A DNA stretch of 64,000 nucleotides from Simkaniaceae bacterium (GTDB lineage: Bacteria; Chlamydiota; Chlamydiia; Chlamydiales; Simkaniaceae): assembly GCA_026708385.1 (NCBI GenBank), contig JAPOVA010000018.1:44874-108873 (forward strand), written 5' to 3'. The notes beneath the pieces were generated by a model, which was not told the DNA's origin, made no database searches, and worked only from the letters and a program-made list of their open reading frames with translations. The first letter of the stretch is position 1. Every line of letters begins with the position of its first letter. Shown here in pieces: positions 38,144-47,762 of the stretch. Made by a program: the position numbers and the translations under genes.

Positions 38144-38832
38144 ATGATCGAACGGATCCCCCCCTTGCATAATCCCGGATGGCGATGAATCCACCCCCGG
38201 CACCCCCGGCCCAGTCGGGCATCCGCAATGATCTTTCTCCCCTCTACCGAAAAACAAGCGGGTCGACTTATACGACGGAGGAGGGCAATGAGTCTCTTCA
38301 TCAGGCGAGCCTCCGGTTCATGTTGCTCCTTCATCACCTCGATCACCTTGCCCTCGCGCGAATTCGCGTAGATGCGCGGATAGGAAAACCGGAGACCCCA
38401 GGAAAAACCGGTCACCCCGCTCATCGTCGCCATGAATGCATCTCTCTCCTCGGAAAATCTAAGATAGAAGGGGGCCATCCGGATCACGGGCCGGCTCATC
38501 CGCAACAGCACCTCATCTCCCTTCCTCATCGCATAGAAGGAGTCCGACGCCGTGGCAAGGAGCGAAGAGAACAGCACCTCGTCCAAAACGGCCCCCTCAC
38601 CCCGTTGCAGAGACCCTACATAGGAGGTATAGGCGCGCACAAGGACATCCGGATCGACCACGACCTCCGACTCCGGCACGAGTTGCGACGCGTTATACGG
38701 GGAGAACGGCAAAAGTTCTTCAAACACCCTCTCGAACTCATCTCCGGCGAGCAAAACGGACAGCACGATCCACTTGGACCCCTGCACCGTCCCTTCGGTC
38801 TTGGGATGACCCGTGCGAAAACGAGGATGCAT
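38140..38832 (-). CDS. conserved-looking hypothetical protein
   Basis: A 230-residue protein with no signal peptide or membrane segment; I do not recognise a domain. It has a mixed alpha/beta look (SKWIVLSVLLAGDEFERVFEEL; APFYLRFSEERDAF) and a basic C-terminal third. Its four-base overlap with cinA and its position at the head of a four-gene overlapping run support it being a real gene with an RNA- or nucleotide-related neighbourhood. Confidence 0.65.
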   Translation of the reverse strand: MHPRFRTGHPKTEGTVQGSKWIVLSVLLAGDEFERVFEELLPFSPYNASQLVPESEVVVDPDVLVRAYTSYVGSLQRGEGAVLDEVLFSSLLATASDSFYAMRKGDEVLLRMSRPVIRMAPFYLRFSEERDAFMATMSGVTGFSWGLRFSYPRIYANSREGKVIEVMKEQHEPEARLMKRLIALLRRISRPACFSVEGRKIIADARLGRGCRGWIHRHPGLCKGGIRSII

Positions 38833-39149
38833 GACGTACGAAACGGGTTACCGCCTTCTCGGAACGGGCGAGCATACCACGTACGCAAACGACTTAGCAA
38901 CTCCTTTTCCGCGGTGAGCGGAACCGTGCAGGCCGAATCCTATCCCCTCCTCTGCCTACTCTCGGACGTTCGTTCGGATACCGCGCTACCCGCGACGCGA
39001 TGTTCACATCCTTGAAGGAACAATGAGAAAACACGTGGAAGAATTGCGGAAATGTGCGAGACGGGCGCCGAACACGGTACGAGGCACGTTTTGAGGTAGC
39101 TTCCGCAGTCGAGATCACGTACCGTTCCGTGCAGGAGGGCGCCCCACAC
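38833..39149. other. gene-free stretch carrying one copy of the M48-flanking repeat
   Basis: About 320 bases without a supported gene. Positions 38984-39054 resemble the sequence upstream of the M48 gene at 40350-40420. Confidence 0.45.
38984..39054. repeat. imperfect direct repeat, copy 1 (downstream of the M48 gene)
   Basis: Shares acatccttgaa-type core and surrounding bases (ctacccgcgacgcgatg ... acgtggaagaattgcgga) with copy 2 at 40350-40420 (gtacccgtgatgtgatg ... acgtaggaggattccgga), in the same orientation. Confidence 0.6.
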
Positions 39150-40274
39150 TCATGACGACGTACGATAAGCCTCGGGGAAAGGGGTCCGCCGAAGATCTTT
39201 TGTGACATCCTCCTTGCATAGACCGGCCACACAATGCCAAAAGGCTCTCCCTTTCTCTTCGGGGGTGCTATCCTTCCGGTGTGTCCCCCGTAAATCTTCG
39301 GGTATCATACTGTTGTATACATCGCTTCGGGTCTCTCTTATCTCCGGCACGCTCTCCTTCCCCATATCATGCCATAACCTCAAGGATGCCATACGGTAGA
39401 TGCGCAATATTTCCAACCGCCTTGCCTCCGTCGCCTCGTCCAAAACGATACCTCGATGAACCAAGGCTTTCTCAATCTTCCGAATCCGACTTTCAAGTGT
39501 CGGATGCGTCTCAAACGGACCGCAAACCATATGGACCAACATCGTTGCCGTTCCGTACCAAGGCAGTCGTGTACACATACCCTTATCGACATCATCCGCC
39601 ACCCTTTTTGCGACCGTGAAATGCCTCCACCCCCCTTTCAATTCTTCGTCGCTTGCATGCGCTATCGCAAAGTCGTCCGCCTTCCTTTCTCTCCATCGAT
39701 TTAGATCGGCAATGATCTCTTTGCAAATGCGACGGGCGAAAAATACTCCGGACAAAGAACTCACCACTGCGATCGCTCCCCCCCAAGAGAAGGAAAAAGC
39801 ACTCATCGCTTTGTAAAATCCTATCCCCGACAGTACCGTCCGGACGACACCGCCGACCGCGGAAGCGATACCTATCATGAGGCCGTCGTCGGATAGAGCA
39901 TGCTTGATTTCGTGATTCACCAAGAAACCCGCACTCTCTCGGTCAATCAATCGGAGGGCATGAGGGAAACCAATAGCGGAATCGGATTCTTGCAATGACC
40001 TCGCATAACATACCCCGCCGTAAAAGATACCTTCTACGAGCACGATGTTTCTTCGGATACCCGTTCGATCCACGATCTGTTGCTTATTAACCTGCAAACC
40101 GGGGAACAACCAATCCGATTTGCCGGAACGTTGAAGATTTCTGTGGTACACGGTGATGACACGACCCGACGCATCACAGACTTTAAAGTATGGCTTTCCG
40201 TAACGGATTGCCACGTATGTGTGATAGGGCTCTCCAAAGAAATGATCAAATAAAGAACCTGTTACTATATTCAT
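39150..40274 (-). CDS. M48-type membrane zinc metalloprotease
   Basis: The 374-residue protein has the zinc motif HEIKH (residues 121-125, in FLVNHEIKHALSD), a hairpin of two membrane helices (about 135-180), and the third-ligand motif E196-R-K-A-D, followed by the late HPTLESRI element common in M48 peptidases such as HtpX. The first 115 residues are a beta-rich domain I do not recognise, and the ~100-residue C-terminal tail is extra. It lies alone between two copies of a ~70-bp repeat, with an AT-rich promoter region upstream. No Shine-Dalgarno is visible before the ATG. It could be a quality-control protease or act outside the cell. Confidence 0.8.
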   Translation of the reverse strand: MNIVTGSLFDHFFGEPYHTYVAIRYGKPYFKVCDASGRVITVYHRNLQRSGKSDWLFPGLQVNKQQIVDRTGIRRNIVLVEGIFYGGVCYARSLQESDSAIGFPHALRLIDRESAGFLVNHEIKHALSDDGLMIGIASAVGGVVRTVLSGIGFYKAMSAFSFSWGGAIAVVSSLSGVFFARRICKEIIADLNRWRERKADDFAIAHASDEELKGGWRHFTVAKRVADDVDKGMCTRLPWYGTATMLVHMVCGPFETHPTLESRIRKIEKALVHRGIVLDEATEARRLEILRIYRMASLRLWHDMGKESVPEIRETRSDVYNSMIPEDLRGTHRKDSTPEEKGRAFWHCVAGLCKEDVTKDLRRTPFPEAYRTSS

Positions 40275-40473
40275 AAACAAAAATTGCTATTCATCATGAA
40301 CATTAATTATAATATCATGTATCGACATTCATTTACAATACGTAGAGTGCACGGTACCCGTGATGTGATGTCGCATCCTTGAAAGAGCCATCGAAAGCAC
40401 GTAGGAGGATTCCGGAAGTATCCGGCCGGTCGGACCCTCCCCGGTGATCACACAAATATTTTACGGTAGGGTA
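40275..40473 (-). promoter_or_regulatory. AT-rich upstream region of the M48 gene
   Basis: Positions 40255-40345 are strikingly AT-rich for this sequence. On the minus strand TATAAT lies at 40306-40311, a perfect -10 hexamer; the -35 (TTGTAA) is poorly spaced. The remainder holds repeat copy 2. Confidence 0.4.
40350..40420. repeat. imperfect direct repeat, copy 2 (upstream of the M48 gene)
   Basis: Partner of the repeat at 38984-39054; see that entry. The two bracket the M48 gene in the same orientation. Confidence 0.6.
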
Positions 40474-40959
40474 TCAGGCTTTCCGCAAAAAGGCGTGTAA
40501 AATGAAAAGGCCGGTCCCCACCGAGATCGCGATATCGGCGACATTAAAGACGGGAAAGGTATATCCCCGAAAGGTAACCCGGAACATATCGACCACACAC
40601 CCGTACACAAAGCCGTCCGCAATGTTGCCGAGCGCACCCGTTATGATGCAGAAGAGGGCCCCTCGCAGAAGGCGATCGCCGCTCCCGCGCATCCGGAAGG
40701 CATGGATGACCACCACGGCACAAGCGCTTATGCGCAAGACAAGGACAAGGGTGGGATGACCCTCCAAGATACCCCACGCACCCCCCGAGTTCAATACCCG
40801 GTCGATGAAACCGTCGATCCCCCACACGTTCCGGAAAAGGGGGATCGGTTGACGAAGGAGGGCATAGATCCCGTACTTCAGCCCCGCATCGACTGCAAGA
40901 AGGAGGGCCGCCCCCACGACAAAGAGGAGTCCCGAAACATTACAAAAGCCCCTTTTCAT
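40474..40959 (-). CDS. lspA: lipoprotein signal peptidase (signal peptidase II)
   Basis: The 161-residue inner-membrane aspartic protease has four hydrophobic segments and both catalytic regions: GALGNIADGFVYGCVVDMFRV and FNVADIAISVG. It cleaves signal peptides of prolipoproteins, for example the glycine-zipper lipoprotein in this window. aggagagat precedes the ATG, which overlaps the dksA end by 20 bases. dksA-lspA is the order I recall in Chlamydia. Confidence 0.93.
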   Translation of the reverse strand: MKRGFCNVSGLLFVVGAALLLAVDAGLKYGIYALLRQPIPLFRNVWGIDGFIDRVLNSGGAWGILEGHPTLVLVLRISACAVVVIHAFRMRGSGDRLLRGALFCIITGALGNIADGFVYGCVVDMFRVTFRGYTFPVFNVADIAISVGTGLFILHAFLRKA

Positions 40960-41305
40960 ATCTCTCCTGCGCCTGCACGGTCATGTTCGCGTAGGGTACC
41001 GCCTCCAACCTCTTCAACGGAATCTCCTCTCCCGAAACATCGCAAATACCATAGGTGCCCTCATCTATCTTGGCAAGAGAACGCTCGATCTGCTTGAGAA
41101 TCGACTGCTCCTTACCGGGGATCTCAAGTGAGATCGTCTGCCCGAAATCATCGGTACCCTCATCCGCTTGATGTTGGGAATATCCCTTCGATTCCTCCTT
41201 ACTCTTCACCTCCTCGGAGACTTTACCCAAGATCCGGTTGATACGACCCCTCAATTCCTCAAGTTGCGTCCTAAACTTTTCTACGTCGATCTTTCTTTTG
41301 CTCAT
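40940..41305 (-). CDS. dksA: DksA/TraR-family protein with a degenerate zinc finger
   Basis: The 121-residue protein has the DksA layout: a coiled-coil N-terminal half with acidic DEGTDDFGQ tip, then a globular end GTYGICDVSGEEIPLKRLEAVPYANMTV. Of the four zinc-binding Cys only C88 remains; the partner positions are S91, about M108 and about A112. DksA works in the RNA polymerase secondary channel. Whether this form binds zinc or responds to ppGpp is doubtful. It is followed by lspA. Confidence 0.85.
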   Translation of the reverse strand: MSKRKIDVEKFRTQLEELRGRINRILGKVSEEVKSKEESKGYSQHQADEGTDDFGQTISLEIPGKEQSILKQIERSLAKIDEGTYGICDVSGEEIPLKRLEAVPYANMTVQAQERYEKGLL

Positions 41306-41387
41306 TCCGTGCCATTCATTCAGGTCTATTTACTCGTTTTCTTTTTCTATACTCCGTACGGGAAATTATACCCAAACAAAAACAGGC

Positions 41388-42695
41388 TTATACGTTCTTT
41401 TCTCGAACATCGCGTACCTCATAGGTCAAACGATAGGTCGATCGAAACCATAGAAGACCGATCAATAAAACGGCTACCGTTAAAAACCGGTAGGACAAAA
41501 AACCGAGCAAGGCAACGGTTGCGGCCGCAATGCCCTTTGCCGCCCTGTAGGCAAAGACATCGATAACCGACCGAGCCCTAAACTTTTCCTCCTCCGTTAA
41601 ACGAACATAGGCATACTCCTTCATCACTTGGAAAAGAGAGTAGTCGAGTACCTTGACGGCGCCGAATGCATACGAAAAGACGGTACACCCCGGAAAAATC
41701 AAGCAGATGATCGCATCCGATATCACGGCTAGGGGTAGCAACAATCTGCTTCTCTCCATTCCTAAAAGACGTACAAGAAGAAACGTGGCAAAGAATTGCA
41801 ATATAAACGCCGCCGCCTCTACGCAGGGCCACATCTTTCCGCAAAACCGGGTGCGAAGATCCTGATCCGGGAAAGTCGTTTCTAAAAATCGGTTGAACAG
41901 ATAGTCCATAATAGTCACCGCAAGTTGCATGAAAATAACGGAGACCAAAATAAGCCGTAAGTGGCGGGACCTTGCGATCAGGCCGAACCCGGCAAGATCC
42001 CCCCTTTTTACCTCCCCCAAGGCGGACACGGCTCCCCCCTCTTTTCCGCTAAACCGGATGACGAAATAGTAGGAGAGAACCATGATCCCGAAAAAAGGGA
42101 TCGATACGAAGAGTAGTCCCTCCGAACCGACGGGTACGGCGAGGACGCGGACAAGTACCCCCCCCGCCACACCGCCGATGCTACCCAATCCGAAAAATAT
42201 TCCGTATAGGTAGCGCGCCTTCCTCTCCCCGATCGTCGAGTGGATCACCGCCCACAACTGGTGGAAAAGCAAGAGTACGTAAATGTCCTTCCACATGTAG
42301 GCGATAAAAGCGAGCCAAGGCTCTTGCCGGACCCGAAGAGCGAGGCAGATATGGAGACAAAGGGTAAGAAAGACGGTAGAGGCAAATAGCCGAAAACACC
42401 CGACCCTCTTGAGAAACCGGTTGTAGAGAAAGAGAACGAAAAAGTTGAGAGGGAGGGAACATCCCCAAACATAGGGATACCCTTCGGAGGAAAAATGAGT
42501 AAGAAAAATCGAATTGATCGCCGATTTGGAAACCGTTACGTCGGCCATAATCATGCAATGGCAAAGCATCGACGCAATAAGAAAAAGACAAAATCGCTTC
42601 TTCGTATGGTTGCTTCCGGAATCCATCAGTAGTCGGATAGGCGTATCATATCCTCTCCGGAGACCATACCGGAAAAATGCATTAGTCGGTAACAT
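41388..42695 (-). CDS. ATP/ADP translocase-like (NTT/TLC family) membrane transporter
   Basis: The 435-residue protein has about 11-12 membrane helices. It resembles the nucleotide transporter family of obligate intracellular bacteria, for instance YMWKDIYVLLLFHQLWAVIHS followed by ERKARYLYGIFFGLGSIGGV, but lacks several charged residues I associate with Npt1, so substrate cannot be assigned. ATG 42695 overlaps the SNF2 gene end by 14 bases; ATG 42626 is an alternative that removes 23 residues before the first helix. It closes the hemF-to-transporter gene run. Confidence 0.7.
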   Translation of the reverse strand: MLPTNAFFRYGLRRGYDTPIRLLMDSGSNHTKKRFCLFLIASMLCHCMIMADVTVSKSAINSIFLTHFSSEGYPYVWGCSLPLNFFVLFLYNRFLKRVGCFRLFASTVFLTLCLHICLALRVRQEPWLAFIAYMWKDIYVLLLFHQLWAVIHSTIGERKARYLYGIFFGLGSIGGVAGGVLVRVLAVPVGSEGLLFVSIPFFGIMVLSYYFVIRFSGKEGGAVSALGEVKRGDLAGFGLIARSRHLRLILVSVIFMQLAVTIMDYLFNRFLETTFPDQDLRTRFCGKMWPCVEAAAFILQFFATFLLVRLLGMERSRLLLPLAVISDAIICLIFPGCTVFSYAFGAVKVLDYSLFQVMKEYAYVRLTEEEKFRARSVIDVFAYRAAKGIAAATVALLGFLSYRFLTVAVLLIGLLWFRSTYRLTYEVRDVREKNV

Positions 42696-45600
42696 CCTTC
42701 CCGATCGCCTGCAAAAGAACCAGTAAATCCTCGCGACTGAGTCTCTTCACCTGCTCCCGGTCATCATATCCTACCACCCCTTCCAGTAACTCCTTTTTCT
42801 TCAAAATTAAAGCGTGAATATGTTCTTCGACCGAGTGTTTGGTCACCATTTTAAAAACCTGCACCCCCCTGTTCTGCCCGATCCTATGGACCCGATCGGT
42901 CGCCTGATTCTCCTTGGCCGGATTCCACCATCTGTCATAGTGGATGACGACCGATGCCGATGTCAGATCAATCCCCGTGCCGGCCGCCTTCAACGAAGCG
43001 ACGAAGACCTCGCAGGAGGGATTATCTCGAAATTTCTCCAACTGCATCCGCCTGTTTTTCGTCGCCCCTTGGATCGCGGCAAATCCGATCCCGTTTTCCG
43101 TAAAATAGTGACCGATGATCTTCATCATCCCCAGATACTGTGTGAAGACGACGAGCTTCTGACCACTCAACCGTGCCTCCTGAACCAATTCGACAAAGAG
43201 ATCCCATTTCCCACTTGTATACTTCGCATAATTTTCCGTATCGTCTAGAAAAAGAGCGGGATGATTACAAATCTGTTTTAATTTATTGAGAAGGGCAAAG
43301 AGATGCATGCGGGATGTCCGGTTGCCGCTTTCCAGTTCCTCCGTCAACGTACCGTGCGACCGGAGGTAGGCTTGATCATAGAGCTTCTTTTGCTCATCCG
43401 AAAGATCACAAAAAGCCAGCTCTTCAAACTTATCCGGAAGATCTTCCAGCACCTCGCTCTTCTTCCGACGCAATACGAAGGGGTGGATAATCTTTTGCAA
43501 ACGTATCCGTTTACCCTCGTCGCGATACTTCTCGATCGGAACGACGAACGTCTCCCCATACTCGGCTTGCGAAGGCAGATAGCCGGGCAGAATCACATCG
43601 AAAAGAGATTTGATCTCGGTAAGCCTATTCTCGATCGGCGTCCCCGTAAGACCCACCTTCATCTTCGCCCGGATCTTTACGAGCGCCTGATGAGTTCTGG
43701 ATTGCACGTTTTTGGCGATCTGCATCTCATCCAAAACGGCCACATCGAACTCTATCTTCGAAAGGGCCTCTTTTTCGCTCCGCAAAACCCCGTAGGAGGT
43801 CAAAAGCAGGTCGGCATTACCCTCCGCAAATGTGCTCAGCTTACGCCCCGTCCCGAAAAAAACCACAACCTTAAACGAAGGCAAAAAACGCTTGAGAAGA
43901 TCTTCCCAGTGGTAAATCACGGAGGTCGGACAGACAACGAAAAATTTCTTCCCGGCTCCGGTCGCATGTACGGATGCCAAAAGAGCCATCGCCTGATGGG
44001 TCTTACCCAGCCCCATATCATCGCATAGCAATCCGGAAAGACCGTAAGAATGGAGAAACTTCAACCACCTCACTCCCGTATCCTGATAGGGACGCAAAAC
44101 ACTCCGCAACGCGCTTAAGTCAAGCTTTTCCTCAGGCTCAACCCGGTCGAGTGCCTCCAAACGCTTCCGGACGGCCCGACTCCGACGTCCCGTAATCCGA
44201 ATAACGATCTCCTCCTCATCTATTCTGAGCCGGATCCATTCCAAGGTTGTGAGAAAGACGCTCGTCCCATCCTTCCGGATCCGTCCTTTCGGAAGACGCT
44301 CCAACCACTTGAATCGCATCCCTTTCAAGAAGATCAACCCCGCCCGTGTCATGATATGCCCGGCATGCCGGTCGAGCGCCTTTTTCAAAGTTCCGACCGG
44401 CTCTTCTCCTCGACCGCTCATGTAGGTAAACTTGATCTCCCACCCTTTCCCCTCTTTTCCCTCGCGCTCTTTCAGATCCGTAATCACTAGACGTAGGTTG
44501 TCGGCAGGGATCAAGCGCTCGTCGATCTCCGTAATGAACTGCTTGAGCCTACGAAGTTCCACCGTGACGAACCCGCTCTCTTCATTCGGCTTGATCGTCA
44601 GGGGACGCAGATACTTTTCCGGAAGGCGAGCCGCTTCGGGAATCTCCGCAAAACCCCCACCTTCCACATAGGTAAAGTCACCGATGAAGCGCACCTCCTC
44701 TGCTTCCACACCGGGAAAGTAGGTAAATTCGGGCCGGACGGTAATCCGTCCCCTATCGTTGAGAGAGATCCTGACCCCGGCCGACGCAATCGGTTGCGAG
44801 GCGTTAAAAAAGGAAGAGACCTGTTCCAGCTCTTCCCTATGGGAATGGATAAAGTAGGGGATTTCGGAAGGGACCACCTGTGTTTCCGGGGTAATTTTTA
44901 CAAATCCCTTCGGATGCATCTTCTTATAAAATCCCTTCCCCGATACGTAGATCCTGTCACCGAAGTCGATCACCTCGGAACCTTTGACGGAAAAATCCGA
45001 TTCGTAGGCAAAAGAGAGTCCCTCCTTGTTGTCAAACCGGTAGGTAAGACGAAGTTCCACGCCGGAAAGATGGGTTACGAATCCCTCATATCGATTGAGA
45101 AGCTCTTCCCGAGCGACTACGAAATGCCTTACCCCCTCTACGGGGATCATCGTTTCGAGAGAGTCAAAGTCGGGATTCCGCACGAGAACGAACCCCTTCT
45201 CCGGGAGATAGAGCCAGGGAGAGAAAAATCCCACCCCCCCTTCGTTAAGATCGCCTTCGCGGAACGCGTAGGAGCTGATGTGCAGGTTTCCCTGCTCATC
45301 GAAGTGGGGTTTCTGCGATAAAAAGAGCGCGTCGGGAACGATCCTCGCATCGACCAAGTACTTCTCCGCAAGGGAACGGTTTTCGGAAAGGAAGGCCCCG
45401 ATCCGGTCGGCCGTGATCGTACCCTCTTTGATAAACCTGTTCGTCTCGGAGGGGAAAAATCCGACGCCATGGACAAATACCCATCGACCCACAACCACGG
45501 CCTTTTGTTCTTTTGCATCGGTCAGGAGCTCTTTTTCTATCCGTATCTCTTTGCGATCCGGATCGTAAGACATCTTCTTGATCCGGACATCCTTTACGTC

Positions 45601-46317
45601 GTAAACCCGGAGGTCGCATGCGACATCCCTCAACGCTACGATCAGCTTATTCCAATCGATGTTCTTCAGAGAGAACCGGCACAGAAGATCGGAGCAAGCG
45701 ATCTCTACTCCTTCGGGAAGCATCTCCTTTTCCCCCTCAAAACGGATGGTGTAGGGCCGTCCGAAGGTCTGTTCGATAAAAAACCGTTTTGCCAGATCGG
45801 ACCAAAAAGAGAGTTCGTACTGCAATGCACGCGTCGGCGTTCCCCTCTTCCAAAGGGCCAACTCTTCGGAGGAACGGCCGGAAAATTTGATCGAATTCTC
45901 CTCCGTTTCGGGTTGTCTTTCAAAGAGGTAGTCTCGCAAAAAATCCCTCCCGACCCCCGTTTTCGCCCGGACGGGTAGCGATCCCTCCGGCTCGATAAAA
46001 GAGCGAGTAAAGGCATCGAAAGAGAGAACGTGCCAGAGAGAACTTCGGAAGCGGACATGAAGAGGCTCCCCTTTACAGATAAACAGAAAGGCCGCCGCCA
46101 GATGGGGACAGGAGGAACCGTCGTTCTCACACGTACAAAAACCCCCTTCCGGTTCGCCCTCTTCGCTCACCTGCAAAAAGGGCCAAAACGACACCCCTCC
46201 TTCACTCGCAACCTCAATCTGGTAGGTGCCCTCCGAAAAGAGAACGCTTTTGATACCTCCGGAGGCGATGAGAGCCTCTCCGGCTCGTTTATCCTTGTCT
46301 CGAAAAGGAAACGTCAC
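42682..46317 (-). CDS. SNF2-family DNA helicase/ATPase with SWIM zinc finger
   Basis: The 1211-residue protein starts with a SWIM finger (CTCENDGSSCPH, residues ~78-90), has a long middle region typical of bacterial SNF2 proteins, and ends in the two-lobed motor: Walker A DDMGLGKT, motif II DEMQ, TGTPIENRLTEIKSLFD, and motif VI QATDRVHRIGQ. It is expected to move on DNA or displace DNA-bound proteins; Chlamydia has a similar gene (CT708 from memory). The start is GTG 46317, overlapping dapF by 29 bases. Confidence 0.93.
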   Translation of the reverse strand: MTFPFRDKDKRAGEALIASGGIKSVLFSEGTYQIEVASEGGVSFWPFLQVSEEGEPEGGFCTCENDGSSCPHLAAAFLFICKGEPLHVRFRSSLWHVLSFDAFTRSFIEPEGSLPVRAKTGVGRDFLRDYLFERQPETEENSIKFSGRSSEELALWKRGTPTRALQYELSFWSDLAKRFFIEQTFGRPYTIRFEGEKEMLPEGVEIACSDLLCRFSLKNIDWNKLIVALRDVACDLRVYDVKDVRIKKMSYDPDRKEIRIEKELLTDAKEQKAVVVGRWVFVHGVGFFPSETNRFIKEGTITADRIGAFLSENRSLAEKYLVDARIVPDALFLSQKPHFDEQGNLHISSYAFREGDLNEGGVGFFSPWLYLPEKGFVLVRNPDFDSLETMIPVEGVRHFVVAREELLNRYEGFVTHLSGVELRLTYRFDNKEGLSFAYESDFSVKGSEVIDFGDRIYVSGKGFYKKMHPKGFVKITPETQVVPSEIPYFIHSHREELEQVSSFFNASQPIASAGVRISLNDRGRITVRPEFTYFPGVEAEEVRFIGDFTYVEGGGFAEIPEAARLPEKYLRPLTIKPNEESGFVTVELRRLKQFITEIDERLIPADNLRLVITDLKEREGKEGKGWEIKFTYMSGRGEEPVGTLKKALDRHAGHIMTRAGLIFLKGMRFKWLERLPKGRIRKDGTSVFLTTLEWIRLRIDEEEIVIRITGRRSRAVRKRLEALDRVEPEEKLDLSALRSVLRPYQDTGVRWLKFLHSYGLSGLLCDDMGLGKTHQAMALLASVHATGAGKKFFVVCPTSVIYHWEDLLKRFLPSFKVVVFFGTGRKLSTFAEGNADLLLTSYGVLRSEKEALSKIEFDVAVLDEMQIAKNVQSRTHQALVKIRAKMKVGLTGTPIENRLTEIKSLFDVILPGYLPSQAEYGETFVVPIEKYRDEGKRIRLQKIIHPFVLRRKKSEVLEDLPDKFEELAFCDLSDEQKKLYDQAYLRSHGTLTEELESGNRTSRMHLFALLNKLKQICNHPALFLDDTENYAKYTSGKWDLFVELVQEARLSGQKLVVFTQYLGMMKIIGHYFTENGIGFAAIQGATKNRRMQLEKFRDNPSCEVFVASLKAAGTGIDLTSASVVIHYDRWWNPAKENQATDRVHRIGQNRGVQVFKMVTKHSVEEHIHALILKKKELLEGVVGYDDREQVKRLSREDLLVLLQAIGKDVTD

Positions 46318-47107
46318 TTAGCATACCCTCAAAGACACGGACGGCGTGCCCCGACATACGAATGTCGTATGACGAACGGTCCTTCCCGACTACGTCGAAC
46401 GTAAGGAACTCTCCCGAAAAAAATTCAACCCTGATTCCCCTCGTTACACCATACCTTCGCCACGCCAAAAAGGCGACTGCCGTCCCCCCCGTTCCACACG
46501 CAAGGGTTTCCCCCTCCACCCCCTTCTCGTACATCCTAAGCCGAATATGATCTTTTGCCAGAAAAGAGGCAAACCCGACGTTGACTCCCTCGGGAGCGAA
46601 ACGGTCGTGATAACGCAAACCCCGGGCCTTCTCGGAAAATCCGCCGATCCCTATCTTATCGGTGATGCAGATCAGGTGGGGCGCCCCCGCATCAATCCGG
46701 TAACCGTACCGGCCCGAAAACGGACCCTCTTCCACGAGGGAGGGCCATCCCATGCCGACGGCAATCTCCCCGTCGACAAGGGAGGCCCGGTACCGCTTGC
46801 CTCCACAGGCAACGACTACGTCTCGGACCGGCTCCCCCCCCCTCGTCTCGATCCGATCGACCATTCTCCGTGCCACACACCTGAGTCCGTTACCACACAT
46901 AGTCGCTTCCGAGCCGTCCGCGTTGAAAATACGCATCCGCGCTTCACCGTCCGACTCGATGTCCACAACGATCACCCCGTCTGCTCCGATCCCCTTGCGT
47001 CGGTGGCACAGGCGGGAAATCACGACGGGAGAAAGGTCAACAACCTCTTCAAACAGAATGAAATCGTTACCCGCCCCCTGGTACTTATAGAACCGGCTCC
47101 CACTCAC
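46289..47107 (-). CDS. dapF: diaminopimelate epimerase
   Basis: About 272 residues. It converts LL- to meso-diaminopimelate for peptidoglycan and lysine synthesis. Both catalytic cysteines are present: MCGNGLRCVAR and LACGTGGTAVAF. The start is not an ATG: GTG 47107 gives VSGSRFYKYQGAGNDF as in homologues, while TTG 47128 would overlap clpP. Gene order dapF-clpP-glyA matches Chlamydia as I recall it. Confidence 0.93.
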   Translation of the reverse strand: MSGSRFYKYQGAGNDFILFEEVVDLSPVVISRLCHRRKGIGADGVIVVDIESDGEARMRIFNADGSEATMCGNGLRCVARRMVDRIETRGGEPVRDVVVACGGKRYRASLVDGEIAVGMGWPSLVEEGPFSGRYGYRIDAGAPHLICITDKIGIGGFSEKARGLRYHDRFAPEGVNVGFASFLAKDHIRLRMYEKGVEGETLACGTGGTAVAFLAWRRYGVTRGIRVEFFSGEFLTFDVVGKDRSSYDIRMSGHAVRVFEGMLSDVSFSRQG

Positions 47108-47120
47108 ATGACGCCACTCT

Positions 47121-47726
47121 TTAAACAAATCCGATCTCTTCGTAGGAACCGACGATGGTATCGATCAAACCGAAATCCAACGCCTCTCCGGCCGACATCC
47201 ACGTATCCCGGTCGATCGTTTTTTCAATCAACTCCGGGTCCTTACCCGTTGCCCGTGCATAGAGGGTGACAATCTGATTCCTGGTCTTTATAATCTCCTT
47301 AGCTTGGATTTCCAAGTCGGTAGCCTGTCCCTGAATGACCCCCGCAATCAGAGGTTGGTGAATCATAATTCTGGCGGAAGGGGTGGCAAACCGCCTTCCC
47401 TTAGCGGCGGCCAAACCCAACACCGATCCCATGGAAGCGGCAAGTCCCGTTACGAGAGTGGTTACGGGGGAGGAGATCATCCTGATCTGATCCCAAACGG
47501 CAAACCCGGAGTCGACCGACCCTCCGGGGGAGTTGATCACGAAGAGAATCGGCTTGCCGGGGTCGGTAAATTCCAAATACCAAAGTTTCCGGATGATCTC
47601 CTTCGCACTCTTGCTTGAAACACCGTCCGAGAGGAATATGCGCCTTTTTTCCAGAAGAAACCGCTCCAGTTTTTGATCAAACCCCCCCTTCTCACTCTCT
47701 ACCTCTTCATGCTCTCCCGATGTCAT
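47121..47726 (-). CDS. clpP: ATP-dependent Clp protease proteolytic subunit
   Basis: The 201-residue serine peptidase has the complete triad: Ser in [13 protein letters not shown], His in ARIMIHQP and Asp in [14 protein letters not shown] [20 protein letters not shown]. The [19 protein letters not shown] segment forms the oxyanion strand. It is a homologue in the group lying next to glyA in Chlamydia; those species carry two ClpP proteins, and I cannot see the second here. Confidence 0.95.
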   Translation of the reverse strand: MTSGEHEEVESEKGGFDQKLERFLLEKRRIFLSDGVSSKSAKEIIRKLWYLEFTDPGKPILFVINSPGGSVDSGFAVWDQIRMISSPVTTLVTGLAASMGSVLGLAAAKGRRFATPSARIMIHQPLIAGVIQGQATDLEIQAKEIIKTRNQIVTLYARATGKDPELIEKTIDRDTWMSAGEALDFGLIDTIVGSYEEIGFV

Positions 47727-47762
47727 CTACCGCTCTCCGACTTACACGTAGTACCCACGATG

